Assembly (NCBI GenBank): GCA_964349095.1
Contig: CAYGFD010000002.1
Location: 1 to 33,520, forward strand
Origin: UBA10001 sp964349095
Lineage (GTDB): Bacteria > Patescibacteriota > Patescibacteriia > Veblenbacterales > UBA10138
Direction of reading: 5' to 3'
DNA: 33,520 nt
Shown: piece after piece, positions 25,605-32,712 of the stretch
Layout of the letters: the number at the start of each line of letters is the position of its first letter
How positions within the stretch are numbered: the first letter of the stretch is position 1
Program-made: the position numbers and the translations under genes
Notes under the pieces: generated by a model
What the model saw: the letters and a program-made list of their open reading frames with translations, nothing else
Told to the model about the DNA's origin: nothing
Database searches by the model: none

Positions 25605-25799
25605 TTAGTTCCCCGGCATTAACTTCCTTAAAGCCGCTACGTTGACTTTTGCTATAGCGGAATCTCGGCGTTTACCCATGGTGGTATTGCTTGATTCTCG
25701 GGAATTAAAATGATCTTGGCCGGCGGTACGTTTCATAAACTTACCTTTCCCGCTAACCTTGAACCTTTTTGCTGTCATTTTGTGAGTCTTTTTCTTCAT
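25605..25799 (-). CDS. rpmI: 50S ribosomal protein L35
   Basis: L35, 64 residues, a small basic protein of the large subunit. Blocks: KMTAKRFKVSGKGKFMKR, then a short HFNSRESSNTTMGKRR and the end VAALRKLMPGN. Full length. The ATG at 25797-25799 lacks a visible Shine-Dalgarno. Between infC and this gene there is both a promoter and a possible attenuator hairpin. Confidence 0.96.
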   Translation of the reverse strand: MKKKTHKMTAKRFKVSGKGKFMKRTAGQDHFNSRESSNTTMGKRRDSAIAKVNVAALRKLMPGN

Positions 25800-25812
25800 A
25801 AATTATTCTTAC

Positions 25813-25835
25813 AAAAAAAGCCGTTTCTTTGGCTT
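25813..25835 (-). terminator. Possible attenuator/terminator between infC and rpmI
   Basis: Minus strand AAGCC - 8 bases - GGCTT with seven T residues following. The stem is short (5 pairs). It lies downstream of a promoter, so it could attenuate rpmI-rplT as well as end infC transcripts. Confidence 0.5.
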
Positions 25836-25850
25836 AACTTAACATATATA

Positions 25851-25879
25851 GTTATAATGCATTCTTAAAAATATTTCAA
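25851..25879 (-). promoter_or_regulatory. Internal promoter for rpmI-rplT
   Basis: TTGAAA (25874-25879), 17-base spacer, TATAAC (25851-25856); each hexamer matches 5 of 6. It lies directly after the infC stop and before the short T-tailed hairpin. Confidence 0.6.
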
Positions 25880-25884
25880 GCCCC

Positions 25885-26409
25885 CTAGCTGGTTGCCGCC
25901 TTTTTGGCTACTACCATGGACATTCTACCACCCATTCTCGATATTGGGTTTAAAACCGTGATGTTTTCCCCAAGCGATGTCACAAAATTGCGCATCACCT
26001 GTGCCGCTAGTTCTCCGCGAGCCTTTTCACGGCCGCGCAATACCATTTCTACCCGCACCTGATTACCATCAGCAAAAAACTTTTCCGCCTGGTTTTTTCT
26101 AATATCCAAATCGTGCTTTCCAATATTTAACGTTAAACGCAAACCTTTAAGCTCAGTCTTCTTGGCCTTGGCCTTTTGCTGGCGCTCCATCTTTTGTTGC
26201 TTATACTGAAACTGACCAAAATCCATTATTTTGGCGATTGGCGGACGAGCGGTTGGATTAACTTCCACTAAATCCAAACCAGCCTCACGCGCCATGTTTA
26301 AGGCGTCAAAGGTCGCAACCACTCCGCGTGGTTTACCTGTTTCATCAATCAGCTGGACCTGTGGCATTCTAATCCACTGGTTTACTCGATATCTAAACTT
26401 GTTACTCAA
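25885..26409 (-). CDS. infC: Translation initiation factor IF-3
   Basis: IF3, 174 residues, binds the 30S subunit and checks start-codon/initiator-tRNA pairing. The N-domain shows NQWIRMPQVQLIDETGKPRG, then AREAGLDLVEVNPTARPPIA and KIMDFGQFQYKQQ; the C-domain shows LRLTLNIGKHDLDIRKNQA and VLNPISRMGGRMSMVV. There is no usable ATG: the first one (codon 15) would remove the conserved RVNQWIR. The start is TTG (26407-26409) or the ATT directly before it (26410-26412), both rare codons that IF3 itself discriminates against. It is first in the infC-rpmI-rplT operon. Confidence 0.95.
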   Translation of the reverse strand: MSNKFRYRVNQWIRMPQVQLIDETGKPRGVVATFDALNMAREAGLDLVEVNPTARPPIAKIMDFGQFQYKQQKMERQQKAKAKKTELKGLRLTLNIGKHDLDIRKNQAEKFFADGNQVRVEMVLRGREKARGELAAQVMRNFVTSLGENITVLNPISRMGGRMSMVVAKKAATS

Positions 26410-26426
26410 AATCTTTGGTTAAATAG

Positions 26427-26455
26427 TTAATATTTTACAATCTTTTTATTTTCAA
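26427..26455 (-). promoter_or_regulatory. Candidate promoter of infC
   Basis: TTGAAA (26450-26455), 17-base spacer, TATTAA (26427-26432). It starts right after the tmRNA 3' end. Predicted leader about 11 bases, without Shine-Dalgarno. Confidence 0.45.
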
Positions 26456-26473
26456 AAATTTTTCTGAAATTTT

Positions 26474-26851
26474 TGGTGGAGATGGCGGGAATTGCACCCG
26501 CGTCTAAGTTAGATCACCTTACTCTTCTACAAACATAGTCTGGCTAAAGGTTGGTAATAATCAGGCCAGACAAAAGTTATTACCAGTCGTCCTATAAGTG
26601 TCGGCTCTTGCGTTAGGACAACGCCGGAGCCCGCATCGATAAATGACGCTCTATTGGACTATCGATATCGTCCTGTAGAACGGCCTCGGCAATTAAGCCA
26701 AAGCTGGCACTAGTGCATAAGAGCTAAAAGCTGCTTGTGCACGAGCTACAAATGACTTGGCATTTGAAAATTTGATGCTTTTATAAAGCAGAGACATCAA
26801 CTGCGGTTTGCCAAGCAAAGATCACTAGCCTATCGATTGTTAAACATCCCC
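26474..26851 (-). ncRNA. ssrA: Transfer-messenger RNA (tmRNA), one-piece
   Basis: tmRNA frees stalled ribosomes and tags the unfinished protein. The 5' end GGGGATG (26845-26851) pairs with CATCTCC before the encoded CCA at 26474-26476 to give a 7-pair acceptor stem. The T-arm GCGGG-TGCAATT-CCCGC is complete, and the 5' half has the conserved ATCGATAGG block. Length about 378 bases. The tag frame most likely runs from GCC (26761) to TAA (26693): 22 codons, starting AKSFVAR and ending SSYALVPALA. A weak AT-rich hairpin follows the 3' end. It lies between smpB and infC. Confidence 0.95.
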
Positions 26852-26863
26852 CAACCCTAACCT

Positions 26864-26892
26864 TATATAACGTTAGCGTTAGCGAAAGTCTA
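26864..26892 (-). promoter_or_regulatory. ssrA: Candidate promoter of tmRNA
   Basis: TATATA (26864-26869) with a TAGACT-like -35 (4 of 6 bases) 17 bases upstream. The -35 overlaps the last codons of smpB. The expected transcript starts about 6 bases before the mature 5' end. A repeated CGCTAACG sits in the spacer. Confidence 0.45.
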
Positions 26893-27336
26893 AAACTTTA
26901 AAGAACGTCTTATGTCTCTATCTAATTCTTTTTTCTTAATAGAAGCACGCTTGTCGTGTAATTTCTTTCCGGTCGCGACTGCTATTTCAACTTTTACAAA
27001 TCCGTGACTAGTATACACTGAAATTGGCACTATTGTCAAGCCTTTAGTACTGGTTTTACCGAGTAAATATGAAGCCTCTTTTTTATTTAAAAGCAATTTT
27101 CGATCACGTTTAGGGTCATAGCCTTTTTGAGCTGCTTTAGCAGGTAAGTAAGGTGAAACATGGGCGCCAACTAAATAAAAATCTCGACCTTTTGGCATAA
27201 CATAACTACCCTGCAAATTGACACTTCCTTTTTTTACCGACTTAACCTCTGGTCCAGTCAAAACTAAACCCGCTTCAAATTTCTCTTGAATATTGAAGTT
27301 GAACATTGCCTTCTTGTTGTCTGCTAAATGTGGCAT
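26890..27336 (-). CDS. smpB: SsrA-binding protein SmpB
   Basis: SmpB, 148 residues, the partner that carries tmRNA into the ribosomal A site. The beta-barrel blocks are clear: ADNKKAMFNFNIQEKFEAGL, LTGPEVKSVKKGSVNLQGSY, AHVSPYLPA and RDRKLLLNKKEA. The C-terminal tail is basic (GKKLHDKRASIKKKELDRDI) as needed for decoding-centre binding. Full length, ATG start. Immediately upstream is the terminator of the 67-residue membrane-protein gene. A TATTAT lies shortly before the ATG but no -35 is evident. Adjacent to its RNA partner. Confidence 0.97.
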   Translation of the reverse strand: MPHLADNKKAMFNFNIQEKFEAGLVLTGPEVKSVKKGSVNLQGSYVMPKGRDFYLVGAHVSPYLPAKAAQKGYDPKRDRKLLLNKKEASYLLGKTSTKGLTIVPISVYTSHGFVKVEIAVATGKKLHDKRASIKKKELDRDIRRSLKF

Positions 27337-27357
27337 AAACTAATAATAACTTTTTAT

Positions 27358-27402
27358 AAAAAAAAGAGCCACCCTACCAAAATTTCTAGTAGGATGGCGC
27401 TC
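27358..27402 (-). terminator. Rho-independent terminator of the 67-residue membrane-protein gene
   Basis: Minus-strand arms at 27389-27402 (GAGCGCCATCCTAC) and 27366-27377 (GTAGGGTGGCTC) pair over about 13 positions with one bulged G and a G-T pair, then eight T residues. It separates the GC-rich gene from smpB. Confidence 0.85.
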
Positions 27403-27414
27403 GGGATCGCCATA

Positions 27415-27618
27415 TTATCTGGCGAAAACATGGGAGATGTGCAGAAGGCCCCGCGAAGTGATTTTGCGGACGCGTTCGATGAAAAGGCTCAGGAACACTC
27501 CCAGGAACAGGACGTCGACATGACCGCCGACTGACGGAAAGTGTCCCAGGCTGAGAATGTAGACCGTGGCAAAAAGCACCACCAAAGCTATGAGTATACG
27601 AGCAATCTTGTGCGACAT
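27415..27618 (-). CDS. Small GC-rich membrane protein of unknown function
   Basis: A 67-residue protein: ATG start, one or two membrane helices (about 5-24, IARILIALVVLFATVYILSL; and about 34-47, VDVLFLGVFLSLFI), then a basic tail (ERVRKITSRG). A GAGGGA Shine-Dalgarno stands 3 bases before the ATG, a 17-spaced promoter is upstream and a strong terminator follows. Base composition (about 55% GC in a sampled 60-base line) is far above the roughly 40% of neighbours. An overlapping 88-codon frame on the same strand is out of phase with these signals. I recognise no family. It diverges from the 292-residue gene. Confidence 0.65.
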   Translation of the reverse strand: MSHKIARILIALVVLFATVYILSLGHFPSVGGHVDVLFLGVFLSLFIERVRKITSRGLLHISHVFAR

Positions 27619-27674
27619 TTGTCCCTCGTTTTTTTGTGATTGAAAAGAACAACTAAAATTAATTACGATTATTT

Positions 27675-27703
27675 ATACTACTTCAAAATAGCTATTTTGT
27701 CAA
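27675..27703 (-). promoter_or_regulatory. Promoter of the 67-residue membrane-protein gene
   Basis: Perfect TTGACA (27698-27703), 17-base spacer, TAGTAT (27675-27680). The leader would be about 50 bases and contains GAGGGA before the ATG. Confidence 0.6.
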
Positions 27704-27834
27704 TACCTAAGGAACAAAATGGAAATCGCCTTATCTTTACAGTGTTCCATGCCTATTAAATTAAACGGCTCTTTTTTTTGCAAATAATGGAGTTCCATAA
27801 ACTAGTAAATTTTATCGCGTTTAACCTTTATCTA
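27704..27834. other. AT-rich spacer between divergent promoters
   Basis: Part of the 410 bases without a coding region between 27618 and 28029. This 131-base stretch is AT-rich, has an 8-T run near 27771-27778 without a convincing stem before it, and shows no ORF or clear operator. The remainder of the gap holds the two promoters and the structured leader. Confidence 0.5.
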
Positions 27835-27862
27835 TTGACAAATCCCGTGGTTTTGCTATACT
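27835..27862 (+). promoter_or_regulatory. Promoter of the 292-residue membrane-protein gene
   Basis: Perfect TTGACA (27835-27840), 16-base spacer, TATACT (27857-27862) preceded by TGC (extended -10). This is the best-matching promoter in the window. Transcription from about 27869 gives a leader near 160 bases. Confidence 0.75.
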
Positions 27863-27900
27863 AATATGTTTTGAAAGTAACACTTGTTTTTTGAAAAAAA

Positions 27901-27996
27901 GCCTTGGCGGAGCAGATTCGCAATGTCTCATGAAACAATGCGGATGTTTACTGCTTAACGGCACACGCCAAGGCCCACTGTCATCTCAGGTGTGCC
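27901..27996 (+). promoter_or_regulatory. Structured leader RNA with possible pseudoknot, upstream of the 292-residue gene
   Basis: Nested helices: GCCTTGGCG (27901-27909) with CGCCAAGGC (27966-27974), nine perfect pairs; AGCAG (27911-27915) with CTGCT (27951-27955); TTCGCA (27917-27922) with TGCGGA (27939-27944). In addition GGCACAC (27960-27966), inside the outer loop, is perfectly complementary to GTGTGCC (27990-27996) outside it. This is either a pseudoknot or a competing hairpin. The AAAGGAG Shine-Dalgarno (28015-28021) lies 19 bases further on. I do not recognise a known riboswitch or ribozyme class. Confidence 0.5.
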
Positions 27997-28028
27997 CCTG
28001 GGAAACACAAACATAAAGGAGAAGTACT

Positions 28029-28907
28029 ATGTTAACAGCACTCATTGTCCTGGGCGTCATCTGCCTGATAGCGGCCTTCGTCATGTACACGCGCAGCCGC
28101 CAGATCGCGACGCCGAATCCGAACACGGATCACCCTGGTCACCACACCTGTCGCATTCCCGGCCAGATCGAAGTCACCTTCGAGATCCCGGAGGTTCACG
28201 TCACTGGTACGGGCAGGTTCAACCCCGCCCAGCAGAACGCCCCCATGAACTCGTGGTGGCAGATGTGGCTGCTCCTCGGTTGCGGCTTTCTCGCAATCGG
28301 GCTGCTTGCTCTGGCGCTCGGAACGACGAATTTCGGCAATCTGCTTCCGGCTGGTCACATGCAGAATCCCAATGCGATCGATATTCCGCGACCCGGAGCG
28401 CACGTATATCCGAACCAAGAATATCCGAACGGTTCGACCATGCGCCACGATGATTCAAGGAAAAGCGATCAGTCTTCAACCGCCGTGGACAACTCCGACC
28501 ACTCAGTCACCAATACATCGGTGACTGAAATCAAGACCGCGGACAGCGCGGCCATGAACCAGGTGCAGTCGATGATCGACTCCGCAAAGAGCAACATCAT
28601 TGCGGAAATTCAGGCAGTCAACAAGAACCTGAACGAACATCGCGCCGGCGCCCGGGCCAGTCACGCTCAGGCCGTGGAGCAGAGAAGCGAGATACAGCTC
28701 CAGGTGGAAGAGACACAAGCACAGATCGACGACGTTGCGAGTCAGATTACCTTGGCCAGGGCTGAAATCAGTCAGGCCAGACAGGCGCTCTATGAAGCGC
28801 TCGCGGGAAAAGATCGCAACAAAATCGACTCGGAGCTTCAGAACCTGAAGCTTCGTATCGAAGGGCTCGAGCGTCTGGAACAGACGCACGGGCGCAAGCA
28901 CAAGTAA
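28029..28907 (+). CDS. GC-rich two-pass membrane protein with a long coiled coil, function unknown
   Basis: A 292-residue protein. Helix 1 is residues about 3-20 (TALIVLGVICLIAAFVMY), followed by a short His/Pro-rich segment with one Cys. Helix 2 is about 78-100 (MWLLLGCGFLAIGLLALALG). Next is a polar Ser/Thr/Asp-rich linker, and residues about 175-285 are a charged coiled coil (VQLQ-type heptads such as EIQLQVEETQAQIDDVASQ). The start is ATG with AAAGGAG 7 bases upstream. It is monocistronic with its own promoter, long leader and terminator. Sampled lines are 53-63% GC against about 40% around it. No family recognised; a scaffold or envelope-associated role is a guess from the architecture. 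Confidence 0.75.
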   Translation: MLTALIVLGVICLIAAFVMYTRSRQIATPNPNTDHPGHHTCRIPGQIEVTFEIPEVHVTGTGRFNPAQQNAPMNSWWQMWLLLGCGFLAIGLLALALGTTNFGNLLPAGHMQNPNAIDIPRPGAHVYPNQEYPNGSTMRHDDSRKSDQSSTAVDNSDHSVTNTSVTEIKTADSAAMNQVQSMIDSAKSNIIAEIQAVNKNLNEHRAGARASHAQAVEQRSEIQLQVEETQAQIDDVASQITLARAEISQARQALYEALAGKDRNKIDSELQNLKLRIEGLERLEQTHGRKHK

Positions 28908-28929
28908 CCCACGCGAGTGAGTTACGTAT

Positions 28930-28960
28930 AAGGGATTGTCCTCGGACAATCCCTTTTTTT
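28930..28960 (+). terminator. Strong Rho-independent terminator of the 292-residue gene
   Basis: AAGGGATTGTCC (28930-28941) and GGACAATCCCTT (28944-28955) form a perfect 12-base inverted repeat followed by a T-run to 28960. The minus-strand gene ends at 28959, so it converges directly onto this site. Confidence 0.92.
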
Positions 28961-31900
28961 ATTTACCACCTAATATAGAATCGGCTCGGCCTATTAATTG
29001 CTCTGCTTGCACTCGTTGATCTAAATCATCTGCCCGTTTTATAAGACTCTCGGCTGCGTGTTCTAAAGATTGATCTAAATACTGCTTAAGCTCTACCACA
29101 TCAGCATTACCATTTTTATATTCGCGATCAATAATGCCCCAAAGAATTTGTACTTTCTCTGGATTATGTGTCTCCCAATTTAATATTTCTTCCTTGATAT
29201 TTTGAGTACCTTTCATCTCCTCTAAAATACTCCTAATCTCTGGATGTTTATTATAAAGAGGGGTATTAGTAAGTTCTTGGTTTACTATGTCTTGAACAAC
29301 ACCATCCCAATTTCCTGAATGATTTTCAAGATTATCAAACTGACTTTCAAGACCCAGCTGTTCAGTTTTAATTGGTACAAAAGTTTTGTCTGCGACTGCT
29401 TCTTGCGCCTGCATTCCGGTCAGAACAGACTCTGAACGCCCCACCTCCATATTATCAATCGTCGTCTGCGTAGCTAAAGTTTCGGCCAATCTTTCGCCAA
29501 CTGTTGCACCAGGCGTTTTTAAATCGACAAGCAACTTATCAGTGTAAAATTTATATAAATCCGCTCCCCGTCCGGTTGATGTTCTAAAGCCCAATAGTTT
29601 GGTGGTGGTAATTTCTTTAACTTTGTTTTCTAAATCCCCGCCACATGGCGACGACAATATCTCCCGAGTGGCTTCTGGTCCGACTACATTTACCGTTCCC
29701 TTATATACGTGCTGTTCATTTAAAAATAATTGGTTGGCGGCCTTAAAATATTTATCAAAAGTTTGTTTATTAAAAATTTCACCTTTATCAAGATTTATGG
29801 CGATATGTCTACCGCTTAACGGGGAAACCTCGTTCTGACCACTCTCATCAAACAACATAAACTTGGTAACGCCAGCATCGTTTGCCACCCCCATTTTCAA
29901 ATCGCCATTTTTATATGTATCAAGAAAATTATAATCTACTGATGAAAATTTATAGTTGTCTTTAAATTGTTCGCCATAGGTGTAAAGTTCCTTTATATCT
30001 TCTGGACTGACTTTTGCCAGCGTGCCAACTTTAGCGCGATCAATTAAGTAAGATTTAAAATTAGCATCTTCCAAATACTCTTTATGACCTCCGACTAATT
30101 TTTCCAAAGGTGAAGCAAGCGCGACCTCTGGTTGTTTAGTGGCGGGGACTTCTACTTCCTTAACTGGCTCAACTAAAACGCCTTCACTCTGTTTACCCTC
30201 GGCAACCGTTACGCTGGAACCGGACTTTTCTGCGACTGGCGCTCCATTACTGAGATCAGTATTTGATTTATAATCATGAGTATAAGTTCCAATTTCTGAT
30301 GTTCCACTCTCATCTTGTAGCATACTTAACTGACCATCTTTCATAAACCAAGTTACGCGTGCTTCCGGGCTCTTGATTCTTACATCTGTTAGGACTTCAC
30401 CGTTTTCAGTTTTAATTAAATGATGTGCATTGGCATATTCCGCAACTAATTTATTTCCATAATTTTCTATCGATTGGCCAGCGCCTGGTTTATAACCGAA
30501 ATATTCAGGGTTAGCCTTATACTGCTCCATAAATGTGCTCCAATAGCTACCCCCTTTACCAACACGCACGTTTTCTGGCGACCAAATCGTATTTTCATAT
30601 TTATTAAAATCTTCCGTCGGAATACCACCCTTTACTGACGAAGTTTTTTCTAGAGCGTCAGTGCCCAGAACTTCTCCTGTGGGTTTACTGTCAGAGTCTA
30701 TAGTCGCATCTACTCTTTTAATTCCTGAAGTAACTTCATTATGTGTCTCTGCTGGTGGCGGTACTACTTTATGGCTTTCAATAGAAGTACTTACAGAAGT
30801 TTTTTGTGTAGGNNNNNNNNNNNNNNNNNNNNNNNNNNNNNNNNNNNNNNNNNNNNNNNNNNNNNNNNNNNNNNNNNNNNNNNNNNNNNNNNNNNNNNNN
30901 NNNNNNNNNNNNAGCCCAGCGAAACGCATTACCGAACCAAGGGCTTCAATGGCGTCCCTAACTTTATGTTTACTGTCTACCGACTTACCGCGCCCTTGAA
31001 GTGCTCTGAAAGTTTCGCGTACAGAATTTACAGTCACGTCCTTTAAAATAAATTGTGCTTTAGATTTATCACCAACTTCGCCAGCCGTCCTCTTTAACTC
31101 CATTTTCTCAAACTGAATCTTGGCTTTACTAGCTCTTTCCGCTGTCATCATTAAGCCATAACCAGCTCCTTTCAAAACCGGCATAGCAGCAAAAGTAAAA
31201 GCTGTGTTCAAAGCGTCGCCCATAATTCTAAACCCAGTCACTTTACTGTGGGTGAATAGTTCTGCGGCTTTGGAAACCTTTTTACCAAAGGCATTATCCA
31301 GCGCCGATTCCTTTTTTCTGTACTCCCAAAGCGTTTTCGCTAATTGACCACGTAAATCTTTTTTATCTTCAGGCGTTAAATATTCGGCTGCATTTATATT
31401 TTCATCGAGAGTTTTTATCTTAGCCTGTAAATTTTTAAGCGCCTCCTCACCAAAAGACTCCCCCTTATATTCAATTAACATCTGCTCAGCTGATTTTTTA
31501 ATCTCAATTTTTTTATTTCTAGATTTTAAATAATCAGCAATATCGCCCTTGCCCGCTGTCGCTAAGGCCACATCACCCAAAAATTTAACTCCCAAAACAG
31601 TGGTAACCGTTCTATAACCAACTTGGCCAGCAACACTAACGGCCGCTTTATTAATGCTCTTTTGATAGTCTTTATCGTTAGAGTATTTCTTAGCCGCTTC
31701 TTTTAATTTATACCAAATAGATTTATCTTCCGGCCCGACGCCCATTAATTCGTTTTGAATTTCGACTGGTGGTAATGTAGGGGCGGTTTCTTGTTCAATT
31801 TCTGGTGTGACAGCTGACTGGTCGGTTTCATAATCAACTTCATGAAAAGGAATCCCGCTAGCGCTGCCATCAATCGATACGAAAAGTTCTTTATTCTGCC

Positions 31901-32294
31901 AACCCAAAATTCCCGTAACGATTACGGGTTGATCGCCGTCGTGGGCGTGCCAAATAGCCGGACCCATCTTAACCTCGGCTTCCATTTCCTTTTTATACAT
32001 TTCATTTTCCTCAGCAGTCAGTAAATCCAGTACTTTCTCTGAGTCACCATCTACTGACGGCTTCTCTACAACACTCTCGTCCACTAACTCCTCCATCTCT
32101 TTTTTAAATCTAGCGTTCTCGTCATCTGTTAACAATGTTAACTTATCGGGATTATCTTTATTTTGTTCAAATAAACTTAATACCTCATCTCCGGTCAACT
32201 TTTGTGGTCCAGCCAACTCTTGTGCGGCCGCCTCAAAATCGCCTGAAAAATCTAGGTTTGAAAAATCTTCTGGTTTTCTTGGAGACTCAGCCAT
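28959..32294 (-). CDS. Very large anonymous protein, interrupted by an assembly gap
   Basis: About 1,111 codons counting 100 N. The N-terminal 110 residues are acidic and hold repeated LTxxE units (LTGDEVLSLFEQN at 33, LLTDDENARFKKEMEE at 54, LLTAEENEMYKKEMEA at 91). Residues about 115-153 form a compact module (DGDQPVIVTGILGWQNKEL, then SIDGSASGIPFHEV). Two weakly hydrophobic helical regions (about 217-247 and 353-385) flank a charged helical section. After the gap come a Pro/Ser/Thr-rich linker and about 600 soluble residues. The frame is open on both sides, but the true gap length is unknown, so one gene is assumed. It starts 1 base after the 120-residue gene. Function unknown. Confidence 0.65.
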   Translation of the reverse strand: MAESPRKPEDFSNLDFSGDFEAAAQELAGPQKLTGDEVLSLFEQNKDNPDKLTLLTDDENARFKKEMEELVDESVVEKPSVDGDSEKVLDLLTAEENEMYKKEMEAEVKMGPAIWHAHDGDQPVIVTGILGWQNKELFVSIDGSASGIPFHEVDYETDQSAVTPEIEQETAPTLPPVEIQNELMGVGPEDKSIWYKLKEAAKKYSNDKDYQKSINKAAVSVAGQVGYRTVTTVLGVKFLGDVALATAGKGDIADYLKSRNKKIEIKKSAEQMLIEYKGESFGEEALKNLQAKIKTLDENINAAEYLTPEDKKDLRGQLAKTLWEYRKKESALDNAFGKKVSKAAELFTHSKVTGFRIMGDALNTAFTFAAMPVLKGAGYGLMMTAERASKAKIQFEKMELKRTAGEVGDKSKAQFILKDVTVNSVRETFRALQGRGKSVDSKHKVRDAIEALGSVMRFAGXXXXXXXXXXXXXXXXXXXXXXXXXXXXXXXXXXPTQKTSVSTSIESHKVVPPPAETHNEVTSGIKRVDATIDSDSKPTGEVLGTDALEKTSSVKGGIPTEDFNKYENTIWSPENVRVGKGGSYWSTFMEQYKANPEYFGYKPGAGQSIENYGNKLVAEYANAHHLIKTENGEVLTDVRIKSPEARVTWFMKDGQLSMLQDESGTSEIGTYTHDYKSNTDLSNGAPVAEKSGSSVTVAEGKQSEGVLVEPVKEVEVPATKQPEVALASPLEKLVGGHKEYLEDANFKSYLIDRAKVGTLAKVSPEDIKELYTYGEQFKDNYKFSSVDYNFLDTYKNGDLKMGVANDAGVTKFMLFDESGQNEVSPLSGRHIAINLDKGEIFNKQTFDKYFKAANQLFLNEQHVYKGTVNVVGPEATREILSSPCGGDLENKVKEITTTKLLGFRTSTGRGADLYKFYTDKLLVDLKTPGATVGERLAETLATQTTIDNMEVGRSESVLTGMQAQEAVADKTFVPIKTEQLGLESQFDNLENHSGNWDGVVQDIVNQELTNTPLYNKHPEIRSILEEMKGTQNIKEEILNWETHNPEKVQILWGIIDREYKNGNADVVELKQYLDQSLEHAAESLIKRADDLDQRVQAEQLIGRADSILGGK
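30813..30912. other. Assembly gap, 100 N, inside the large gene
   Basis: A fixed-size placeholder. Unlike the first gap, the two flanks share no overlap, so real sequence is missing. The downstream side is a linker rich in Pro, Ser and Thr. Confidence 0.95.
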
Positions 32295-32295
32295 A

Positions 32296-32658
32296 TTAAT
32301 CCCGTTTACTACTTAATTCTTTTAGTTTTTTCTCTAACTCTTGCAATTCATTATTAGTGCTAGTAATTAATTTATCCTGATCCTTTACTTGTTGCGACTT
32401 AATTTTTTCCAATTCTTTTGCAAATTTTTGATCTAAGTCAATTGTTTCTTGGTTTAAAAAATCGGACATAAATAAATCAGATAATTTATCTATTTGTTCA
32501 ACCGACATTTGTGGTAGCAACACAACCAACGATTCTTTAACATCGGCGCTTATCTTGGCATTGTGAATAAGCCAGGCTAAACGGGCGCCAAAAGCCTGTG
32601 CTGAAGCGGTGGCTAGTTCGGCGGTAAATTCTTTTGGTAATGGTTTAGCGTGACTCAT
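32296..32658 (-). CDS. Small coiled-coil protein of unknown function
   Basis: A 120-residue soluble protein. The N-terminal half is helical and mixed (FTAELATASAQAFGARLAW, then KESLVVLLPQMSVEQIDKLS). The C-terminal half is a continuous charged coiled coil (about 74-118, KELEKIKSQQVKDQDKL and ELQELEKKLKELSSKRD). No signal peptide or cysteines. ATG start right behind a TGCTATAAT promoter, and a 1-base gap to the very large gene, so the two are co-transcribed. I recognise no named family; it may be a partner of the large protein. Confidence 0.7.
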   Translation of the reverse strand: MSHAKPLPKEFTAELATASAQAFGARLAWLIHNAKISADVKESLVVLLPQMSVEQIDKLSDLFMSDFLNQETIDLDQKFAKELEKIKSQQVKDQDKLITSTNNELQELEKKLKELSSKRD

Positions 32659-32666
32659 ATATATTA

Positions 32667-32675
32667 ATTATAGCA
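32667..32675 (-). promoter_or_regulatory. Extended -10 promoter of the 120-residue/large-protein operon (leaderless)
   Basis: TGCTATAAT on the minus strand (TATAAT at 32667-32672), no clear -35. The expected start of transcription is within about 2 bases of the ATG at 32656-32658. It repeats the argS arrangement. Confidence 0.6.
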
Positions 32676-32712
32676 AAATTTTTTAAACTGATAGTGATTC
32701 TCTAAATATAAC

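Noticed and set aside
26864..26892. Repeated CGCTAACG upstream of tmRNA as an operator
   Set aside because: Only two overlapping short copies, one inside smpB codons; too little to call a site.
27386..27652. 88-codon minus-strand frame overlapping the 67-residue gene
   Set aside because: It overlaps the T-tailed terminator, lacks membrane or domain features, and the Shine-Dalgarno fits the 67-residue frame instead.
27704..27834. T-run near 27771-27778 as a terminator
   Set aside because: No stable stem precedes it on either strand.
27901..27996. Leader RNA as a hammerhead or other self-cleaving ribozyme
   Set aside because: A CATGAAAC stretch is present but the CTGATGA core and matching stems are missing.
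28032..28448. Long antisense and alternative frames in the GC-rich gene
   Set aside because: High GC removes chance stops; these frames are Arg/His-rich with no start signals, and the 292-residue frame has the promoter, Shine-Dalgarno and helices.
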